From JBBIJH01 sp037446075 (GTDB lineage Bacteria > Bacteroidota > Ignavibacteria > UBA10030 > JAHEZR01), in assembly GCA_037446075.1 (NCBI GenBank), contig JBBIJH010000063.1, forward strand, positions 1 to 13,622: a stretch of DNA of 13,622 bases. Reading direction: 5' to 3'. Position numbers and translations under genes: made by a program. This document shows, piece after piece, positions 6,857-13,300 of the stretch. Numbering within the stretch: the first letter of the stretch is position 1; every line of letters starts with the position of its first letter. The notes beneath the pieces were generated by a model that made no database searches, was not told where the DNA came from, and was given only the letters and a program-made list of their open reading frames with translations.

Positions 6857-7109
6857 ATTTTTTCTATGCGCTGCCCGATTACGACGCTTACCTCTTGGTC
6901 TAGCTTGTCTTTCAAGGAGAGATCTCTCCGACGGCCGTTGGTAACAACCAATGGGTAAGAGAGGCAAACCGCTCCGCCATCAGATAGCCCTGGAGATGGG
7001 ATCCCGCCAGCAGCGAAGCCTGAATTCGCCAACCCAGGTCGGCAGCGACCTGCCAGAAGCTCGCGAGAATCCAAAGGAATAACACCGCTGATAGGTTCGG
7101 GAGGTACTC
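6857..7109 (+). pseudogene. Decayed AraC-type HTH gene (paralogue of 1948-2319)
   Basis: Reading across frames gives pieces that line up with the intact AraC-type HTH. In one frame SLRRPLVTTNG-stop (from 6923) corresponds to NLRRKEIVIQLVKE. In another, GKPLRHQIALEMGSRQQRSL (from 6963) corresponds to GKFLGYQVATEIGFREEHSF. A stop, a frameshift and deletions totalling about 215 bp separate it from the intact copy. Its left edge also resembles the T-run after the terminator of copy 1 (ATTTTTT followed by a related stretch ending in ATTAC). It leads directly into iteron copy 2, so the gene and the repeats appear to have been duplicated as one cassette and the gene then decayed. Boundaries are approximate. 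Confidence 0.5.
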
Positions 7110-7148
7110 CCCAGAAATGAAACCCAGAATGGATACCCAAGAATGATA
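7110..7148 (+). repeat. Three 13-bp tandem repeats (operator-like iterons), copy 2
   Basis: Units are CCCAGAAATGAAA (7110-7122), CCCAGAATGGATA (7123-7135) and CCCAAGAATGATA (7136-7148). They match copy 1 (2309-2347) unit by unit with one or two differences each. The 11-base gap to TTGACATT is conserved. The neighbouring AraC reading frame has decayed here while the repeats have not, which suggests selection on the repeats. Confidence 0.85.
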
Positions 7149-7159
7149 CATTTCTTTCG

Positions 7160-7190
7160 TTGACATTCATTCCTTCGAAATTTACATTTG
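7160..7190 (+). promoter_or_regulatory. Putative promoter of module C
   Basis: TTGACA (7160-7165), a 17-base spacer and TACATT (7183-7188, 4 of 6 to the sigma-70 consensus). TACATTTG (7183-7190) also fits the Bacteroidota-type TAnnTTTG element. It lies just upstream of ATG 7211, so the 5' UTR would be very short. Confidence 0.6.
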
Positions 7191-7210
7191 TGTCAAACGT
7201 AGGTTCGGAA

Positions 7211-7768
7211 ATGATCCTACTCGGGAGTTTCAGTCAAGTCTGGCGAAGGATACTCCTTGGGTCCAACGTCGTGCTATTCTTTCTTCTGTTGTTCTTAATA
7301 CTGAAGCGCGCGATTTGGTTAGATGATGGCAGCACGACAGGATTTGTGAGAACAGGCGAAGTGATCGCCGAGCTGCTGAATCCTCATGGACATCCGAGTG
7401 AGTCGCTGCTGATAAGAGAACGATCCGGCGTACTGGTACTACTATTTCTCCAGGGGTTGACGAAACACGAACTGGCATCTTTTCTTATGCAGTTGGAAGA
7501 GTGCGACGGAGCTATGCGAACCTCAAGAGTCAAATTCATTGTAGTCTGCGACACTCAAGCGGAATGCGATGAGTTACTGAAGAATCGGCTCAGATCAAGC
7601 ATCGAGGGATTTGTCGATCACAACGGAATAGCCCGTGCTCGCTTAGGTGTCAGAGACCGCGCTGCGATTATTGTTGACGCTAGAAAACTTTCCGTTACTC
7701 AAGCGTTCGCATACCTCCCTAACCCGTATGTGTTGTGCGAACAGATTACTATTCGGGATCCATTATGA
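7211..7768 (+). CDS. Membrane-anchored redoxin-like protein lacking CxxC
   Basis: 185 codons from ATG 7211. An in-frame TTG at 7160 would lie in the -35 element, so it is rejected. One N-terminal membrane helix (VVLFFLLLFLIL, about residues 20-31) is followed by a thioredoxin-like order of elements: strand GVLVLLFLQ, helix HELASFLMQLEEC, strand VKFIVVCDTQAECDELL, then SSIEGFVDHNGIARARLGV and strand AAIIVDARK. Aligned by eye to the redoxin at 573-1145, the CxxC loop (SSDCRSC) is replaced by QGLTKHE, and the Thr-Pro before the last strand is VRDRA. So it probably lacks redox activity and may have become a binding or chaperone partner. The fold call rests on pattern only. Its TGA overlaps the next ATG (ATGA at 7765-7768), which indicates translational coupling to the propeller. 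Confidence 0.55.
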   Translation: MILLGSFSQVWRRILLGSNVVLFFLLLFLILKRAIWLDDGSTTGFVRTGEVIAELLNPHGHPSESLLIRERSGVLVLLFLQGLTKHELASFLMQLEECDGAMRTSRVKFIVVCDTQAECDELLKNRLRSSIEGFVDHNGIARARLGVRDRAAIIVDARKLSVTQAFAYLPNPYVLCEQITIRDPL

Positions 7769-8868
7769 AATGGAATGGTTATTTTCTTAGTGTGGGATTG
7801 TTCGTCGTTTCGATTTCTCCTAACTTCGGAAACACAGGTGAAGGAAAACCAGCGACCCACGTTTCAAAACAGTCACAGGCACCACGCTCACCCATGGTGA
7901 CGAAGTGTGTGGTTAACCTCGATGCCCTGGAGGGCTCGGTAGTTTATCCCGATCTAATAATTGGAGAGCAGGAGTTTGCTTCCACTCAGCTTCAATCCGA
8001 CTTGTTCCTTGCTGCCCCCACCGCCTGTGTTGTTGTCGGCGATAGTGTCTACATCTGCGATCGACTAAACAACTCTATAGTGGTTGCTGACAAAAAGGGT
8101 CAGATCATAAGGCGAGTAGGTCGGGCGGGGAAAGGGCCGGGTGAGTTCTTGGAACCTTACCACATTGCTAGCAATGGCGAGTTTTTCTTCATTTACGATT
8201 TTGGGAATGCACGGGTTCAGATATTCACGACGACATTCAAATACACTTATTCAATCCCAGCGGCATTCCCGATGTTCGGGACTACTATCGCAGCGAATCG
8301 CCGACTCTTACTGATTCACGGGTCTTTGGACCATCCGGACCTTGTTAAAGCGTACGTCCCTCGCGAGCCATTTACACAAGTGGGATCTTTTTTCCAGAGG
8401 CAAACCTCCGTGGATCGATCGTCGGGAGGGAAAACTATGGTGAAATTTGCAGTAAATGGTAAGGGGGATATCTGTGTCGGTTACTTCGGCTCTCCCAATC
8501 TTTATTTGTATGACTCATCATTCACATACATTGCGGAAATCCAATTCCGGGGAAAACCTGTTGATGATTATTTGAAGCCTCTTCCAAAAGGGCTGACGTC
8601 ACCGGGCGGCAATCCTACTAAACAGTTTATAAATGGTCTGGCTCTATTAGATGATGGCTCCATCTTGTTGGCCGTCCGTTCAGATATTTTCATCATCGCA
8701 CCCACCACCAAGGGTTTCGAAGTGAAGAAAAGGTTGCTTTTGCGGTTCAAAGACAGAACAAGAAATGCTGCCGAGGAAAACGTCCCCATTTGGAGCATTG
8801 CCGTTTCAGGTGAACAAGTCTATGTATGCCCAAAAATGCTACCGATGGTTTTTCGCTTCTCACTTTAG
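7765..8868 (+). CDS. Exported 6-bladed beta-propeller protein, module C
   Basis: 367 codons from ATG 7765, which overlaps the stop of the preceding gene by 4 bases; a GTG at 7735 is rejected because that overlap explains initiation. The signal peptide is MKWNGYFLSVGLFVVSISPN; no lipobox is evident. Propeller blades include ACVVVGDSVYICDRLNNSI, the strand IVVADKKGQIIRRV, the family signature GRAGKGPGEF (residues 119-128), YHIASNGEFFFIYDFG, and later KFAVNGKGDICVGYFG, LALLDDGSILLAV and a closing strand EQVYVCPKMLPMVFRFSL. It closely mirrors the propeller at 3023-4090 in length and motif, but lacks its lipoprotein cysteine. The Cys-rich peptide at 8920 follows after 51 bp. It is probably secreted to the periplasm or outside; function is inferred only as binding or scaffolding. 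Confidence 0.8.
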   Translation: MKWNGYFLSVGLFVVSISPNFGNTGEGKPATHVSKQSQAPRSPMVTKCVVNLDALEGSVVYPDLIIGEQEFASTQLQSDLFLAAPTACVVVGDSVYICDRLNNSIVVADKKGQIIRRVGRAGKGPGEFLEPYHIASNGEFFFIYDFGNARVQIFTTTFKYTYSIPAAFPMFGTTIAANRRLLLIHGSLDHPDLVKAYVPREPFTQVGSFFQRQTSVDRSSGGKTMVKFAVNGKGDICVGYFGSPNLYLYDSSFTYIAEIQFRGKPVDDYLKPLPKGLTSPGGNPTKQFINGLALLDDGSILLAVRSDIFIIAPTTKGFEVKKRLLLRFKDRTRNAAEENVPIWSIAVSGEQVYVCPKMLPMVFRFSL

Positions 8869-8903
8869 CGAATTTCTCGCTGTGCGAGGTGCCATAAAAA
8901 GAA

Positions 8904-8909
8904 AGGAGG
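8904..8909 (+). promoter_or_regulatory. Shine-Dalgarno for the Cys-rich peptide at 8920
   Basis: AGGAGG lies 10 bases before ATG 8920. With the similar sites at 1177 and 2548, all three Cys-rich peptides have strong ribosome-binding sites, stronger than those of their module partners. That fits high translation of the peptides. Confidence 0.75.
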
Positions 8910-8919
8910 CATACACGAT

Positions 8920-9189
8920 ATGAAAGTAAACAGAGATCTCCAGCGGCTGTTTGTCCTAGCTGTGCTGCAGTTGTGTCTCGTTCTGGTTGTGGCCTTAACT
9001 CCGGCTTATGCTGCCATGGTTTGCTGTACTTCGACAGGTGGGCCATGCCTATCCTTTGTAGGTTTTGACTACTCGTCCTGCGGTAGCTTTTGGCAGGGAG
9101 ACTTCAAATACATATATTGCGAGGGCTATTTTGCCGGCGAGTGGTTCTACTACCCAATGAGCTGCGGGTATCAGGGCAGGATGGTATGA
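8920..9189 (+). CDS. Small exported Cys-rich peptide, module C
   Basis: 89 codons from ATG 8920 behind a strong Shine-Dalgarno sequence. The signal peptide has a hydrophobic core (VLAVLQLCLVLVVAL, residues 12-26) and an A-Y-A cleavage-like site before Ala32. The mature part of about 58 residues has Cys35, 36, 43, 54, 67 and 82, so six cysteines, and is rich in Gly, Tyr, Phe and Trp (GYFAGEWFYYPM). Even Cys number fits three disulfides. The spacing differs from the other two peptides and the CxC end is missing (it ends SCGYQGRMV), so the peptides are related by size, export and context rather than by clear sequence identity. It lies after a propeller and before a MauE-like protein. I do not recognise a family. 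Confidence 0.7.
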   Translation: MKVNRDLQRLFVLAVLQLCLVLVVALTPAYAAMVCCTSTGGPCLSFVGFDYSSCGSFWQGDFKYIYCEGYFAGEWFYYPMSCGYQGRMV

Positions 9190-9513
9190 GCGTCTTCCCG
9201 CCGGCTGCCTGAGGCTGTTCGTATGTCCCCAAGGGCGGAACGAGCGAACCTGCATTAGGGAATGCGCGGTCGAGCTAAGAACGCGGTGCTTGAAGTCTCG
9301 AACAGAGAAGCCATCTCACGGCCGCGTGAATTGCAAGGCCGATGCAGGAGGTTCCAACACGTTAACAGGAGCAAACTTTGTTCGAAAGGGGCCTCAAGAT
9401 TAACCGGAAAGTTCAAGGGCAGTAGTTTTGATGCTTGAGGTCCCCGAGCGAAAAGTCCGCTTAAGGAGTCTACATCGCCCCTCATACAGCTTTCATCCCC
9501 TCGGTGCACATGA
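9190..9513 (+). other. 324-bp gap with no supported gene
   Basis: No RNA family, repeat or clear terminator was recognised. A 58-codon ORF (ATG 9262 to TGA 9436-9438) has no ribosome-binding site and a basic composition without recognisable motifs; I treat it as unsupported. The gap separates the peptide from the MauE-like gene, so cotranscription of that gene with module C is uncertain. Confidence 0.4.
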
Positions 9514-9975
9514 ATGATGCTTTCTCGAGAGTTCACAAGGCACCTATTCGTAATCAGCACTCGTATCTTCCTTTCTGCGATGTTGTTGCTGTCGGCGGCC
9601 TTCAAACTCAGCGATCCACAAATACCTCTCGCTTTCATCTCCGCTCTGACTGGAGGGTCCGCGATTGACCCTTATCTTTTTGCTGCAATCTCTTTCTTGG
9701 AGTTGTCTTTCGGGGCCCTGTGTTTGCTCGGCTTCAGTGGTAGAATTGTGCTTAGGGCAACTGGCTTCCTATTTGTTTTCTTTTCCTTGTTGATGCTCTA
9801 CGCGACTCTTGCGAAAGTATCGGTCCGCTGTGGATGTTTTGGGAAAATTGTAGCTGGCAAACCCAGCCTTACTTCAGTAATGAAAGACTTTCTGCTTGCT
9901 GTGCTGGCGTTTTCCGCAAGCAAGGTGGCCGACGATAGGCTCACCCTTCGGCAGCTCTTTAACCGCTTCCTGTAG
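9514..9975 (+). CDS. MauE/DoxX-like integral membrane protein
   Basis: 153 codons; a TGA lies directly before ATG 9514, so the start is here or at the adjacent ATG 9517. No Shine-Dalgarno is visible. It has four probable membrane helices: about residues 12-30 (FVISTRIFLSAMLLLSAAF), 54-74 (LFAAISFLELSFGALCLLGF), 80-100 (LRATGFLFVFFSLLMLYATL) and 122-136. The KLSDP after helix 1 and RCGCFG (105-110) after helix 3 are typical of the MauE/DoxX group; Cys106 and Cys108 form the CxC. MauE is required for making the disulfide-rich small subunit of methylamine dehydrogenase, and relatives often sit next to TlpA-like redoxins. Beside a Cys-rich exported peptide it may move electrons across the membrane for disulfide formation or reduction. 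That role is inferred. Confidence 0.75.
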   Translation: MMLSREFTRHLFVISTRIFLSAMLLLSAAFKLSDPQIPLAFISALTGGSAIDPYLFAAISFLELSFGALCLLGFSGRIVLRATGFLFVFFSLLMLYATLAKVSVRCGCFGKIVAGKPSLTSVMKDFLLAVLAFSASKVADDRLTLRQLFNRFL

Positions 9976-10396
9976 CTGGGTTGGTTGCAAGCTTAGCGTT
10001 GCCCTCCGCGCCACACGGTCTTGTGTACGAGGGAGCCGCCCAAGCAACATGTTCTACGATCAGGGATAAGTGAAAAGGCTTGCCTGTAGAAAGGACCTCC
10101 TGCCACTGGTTGGGTACTAAAACATCTAAGGTTAGAATATCCCCGCTGGAGCAGTCCGATTGATCTGACCGGGCAGCGGCGAAGGTACCCTATACGCTGT
10201 AGCACGTCTGGGTGCTCTCACAACCGCTGGTTCCCAGCGCCGATTTGCCGCATACTCCCGTTTGCTTCTCGCGCCTAGGCTTCCTATATTCCTTCAAAAC
10301 TTGGAGACTGGTTCAGCAACGCTGGCGTGACGGCCAAGGAGCAGGTCACAACTCTGGATGTGCAACTCGAAAGGTTCCGCTGCGGACTTCGCTCAA
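9976..10396 (+). other. 421-bp gap, possible remnant of a membrane fusion protein at its end
   Basis: No intact gene. Just before the RND start, one frame reads AKEQVTTLDVQLERFR (10330-10377). It resembles the coiled-coil hairpin of an RND membrane fusion protein, the gene usually upstream of the pump. Only about 25 residues look right and no start or lipoyl-like domain is seen, so this is weak. No terminator or promoter stands out. Confidence 0.25.
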
Positions 10397-13300
10397 ATGA
10401 AGATCATCGAAAAGTTGGTCAACCGCCCCGTCGCCGTGAGCATGTTCTACGGGGCACTGGTCCTCGGTGGCGTGTTCGCCTTCACTCGGCTCCCCCTCGA
10501 ACTCGCTCCTCAAAAAGAATTCCCTCGCCTCTCTGTAGTCACGAACTGGCCTGCGACATCCCCGGAAACTGTGGAGATGTTTCTTACTGCACCCATTGAG
10601 GAAATCGCCAATACGGTTCACGGTGTGCTCAAGGTGAGTTCCACGTCTGAAGAGGGAAAGTCGACCGTAGACATCGAGTTCGATCAGCGAACAGAGATGA
10701 ACTTTGCCCGGCTGGAACTCAGCGAAAAACTGGCCGCGTTTGCAGAGACTCTTCCGCCGGGGGCTCTCGCACCAGCTCTGCAGCGCTATGTGCCGAAGGA
10801 TTTTCGGAACCTCCAGGGTTTCCTCTCCTACTCCTTGGTCGGCGAAAGACCGGCCCACGAGCTGAGAAAATATGCGGAAGAAAAAATCGCCCCTTCTTTG
10901 ATGGGGATCAAAGGGATTTCCAACGTCCAGGTGGTCGGTGGTGGGTGGCGGGAACTCCAGATTGAGATTGATCCCTCGAAAGCGGCGGCGCTGGGTGTAA
11001 AGGTTGATGAGATAGGTGGTCGCCTGCGCGAATTGCAATTTAGTGCTCCAGTTGGACCGGTCGAGGGTGGGGAAGAAAGGGCGCTCGTTGCCGTCCGCAA
11101 CAGCTCTTCTCGTCTCGACGACCTGCGGGGCTTTGTGGTGACAAGAACAAAGACCGGCTCTCCCGTTCGGGTCCAGGACATCGGAACAGTTCGAGACACG
11201 CTATCCGAGCCTCGGAGTTTCTATCGTATCAACGGCCGCCCGACTGTCACGATTGTCATTGACAAAGAACCGAGCACGAATACCTTGAGACTGGCGGATG
11301 CGGTCTTCTCCAAAATTCAAGAGTTGACAAAAAATCTTCCACCTGGCTTTGCTCTTATCAAGGAATCAGACAGAAGTCAGCAAATGAGGTCGGAGCTTGG
11401 TAAGCTTTATCAGGAGATCGTCATCGCGATCCTGTGCATCTTCTTCGTTCTTCTGCTCTTCCTGCGGACTGCCACAGCGCCTGTTTTGATCCTCTCTTCG
11501 ATTCTCTTCTCCCTTGCCGGGACATTCCTGCTCTTCTGGATGTTTGGCATTGGCCTCCATCTGCTCACTTTGGCAGGATTGGTGCTTGGTTTTGGCCGGC
11601 TTGTAGATGACTCCATCGTCGTCCTTGAGAACATCCATCGACACGCCGCCGGCCCGCCAGACCCGCTCGACCGAATCGATCGGGCGAGCCACAGTCGGGC
11701 TGGCCCGCTACAACGGGCACACGTTTCGATTCCTGCAGCCGTCTCAGAAATTGCGCTTCCCGTCGTCGCCAGCACCCTCGCAACGGTGGGGGCGCTCCTA
11801 CCTCTGAACTTCCTCCCTGAAGATTTGAAGCCGTACTTCCTTGACTTCGGCATTGCCGTCGGGGTCTCTTTACTGATGTCCTTGCTCGTGTCTTTCACGC
11901 TCATTCCGACTGCGGCAGCTCATCTCAAAGTTCCCTCACCCCGATTGGGGTTCCTGAGTGTGTTCGGCAATAAGGTCGCGGGAAAGTATCGTGTCATCCT
12001 TGGACTCGCCTTGAAGCACAAGGTGGCGGTCCTTACCGTGGTTCTCTGGATGTTTGGCTTGCCAATGTGGCTCTTGCCAGAAAGGATCGAACGGCCTGGG
12101 CTTCTGGGCTCAGTCTATAACAGCACCTTCGGCAGCGAGGTCTACCGATCGGTGAAACCCTATGTGAATCATTTTCTCGGAGGTGCGTCCCATCTTTTTT
12201 TCACCAGAGTCACCAAGGGAGAAGTCTGGGAGTTTGGAACTCAGACCTACCTCGTGGTCGTCGTCCGTTTTCCACAAGGGACTGAGATTGAGCGGTACAA
12301 CGCAGTGGCCCAAGCGATTGAGGATGAGGTTCTGAGGATTCCAGAGGGGATTCAGAAATTGACGGCCCGGGTTCAGACAGATTATGCCGTCGTGCGAGCT
12401 GACGTAACCGAGGACGCTGCGAACACGTCGTTCCCGTACGAGTTGAAGAATCGCTTAGTGGTATTCGCCGCCCAAACGGGAGGAGCAACAATCTCGGTGG
12501 CGGGATTTGGACCGGGCTTCTTCAGCGGCGGAGAGACATCCCCGAGCTTCTTCCTCAAGGTTCTTGGTTATAATTATAACAAGGTGAAGGAAATCGCGGA
12601 AAGCTTCCGCGAGACCATCGAACGGCATCCGAGGATTGCAGAAGTGGACATCGATCGTTCCTTCGGGCGCTGGAACAGAATGTTTGAACTAGTGCTCACC
12701 GTTGATCGTGAGGCTATCGCGCGGAATGGTCTCACGGTGGTGGACGTCGTTCGCACGATCCGAACCTACACGCGCGGTGTGATGGAGTTTAGCCAACTGC
12801 TTCTTCAGGGAGAGCGGATCCCTTACGTCGTCAAGTTTGCTGGATACAATGAGTTCTCTGTCGACGATCTGAACAACGCAATGGTTTCGAATTCGAAAGG
12901 TCAGCAGGTCCGCCTCAAGGAGTTGGTGAGGATCGAAGAGCGTCGCATCCCATCACAGATCGTCCGGGAAAATCAGCAATATCTCCGATGGATTTCATTT
13001 GAGTACAAAGGACCCTACCGCTTCGGGGAGCAATTCCTCGATGCCACGATCAAGTCCATGCCACTCCCGAGTGGTTATCTGTTTGACCGATCATGGCCCT
13101 CCTACTGGTTATCGGTAGAGAGCCAGATCTCACTGCTGCAGATTGCTTTGATCGCTCTTCTGATCGTCTTCATGATCACCGCCTCGCTTTACGAGTCCTT
13201 CGTCAAGCCCTTCATTGTAATCCTGTCGGTTCCTTTCTCGTTAGTCGGCCTTTTCTTATCCTTCTATCTGACCGATACCCCGTTTGGAAGGGGAGGCTAT

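Noticed and set aside
8828..8841. CCCAAAAATGCTA as a third copy of the iteron
   Set aside because: A single unit inside the propeller coding sequence, encoding PKMLP in frame, with no tandem partners and no promoter after it.
2241..9046. Three minus-strand reading frames that share a FLGIH-type peptide (near 2330, 7130 and 8830)
   Set aside because: The first two are reverse reads of the 13-bp tandem repeats, which explains the shared peptide. The third lies antisense to the end of the module C propeller gene and matches only over a short run.
9262..9438. 58-codon basic ORF between the module C peptide and the MauE-like gene
   Set aside because: No Shine-Dalgarno, no recognised motif, and length is within chance expectation for this region.
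10346..11038. 230-codon minus-strand reading frame
   Set aside because: It is antisense to the well-supported RND gene, with composition expected from the complementary strand of that gene and no ribosome-binding site.
11410..11904. Minus-strand frames over the RND gene centre
   Set aside because: Shadows of the RND coding strand; Arg/Ser-rich low-complexity products without recognisable domains.
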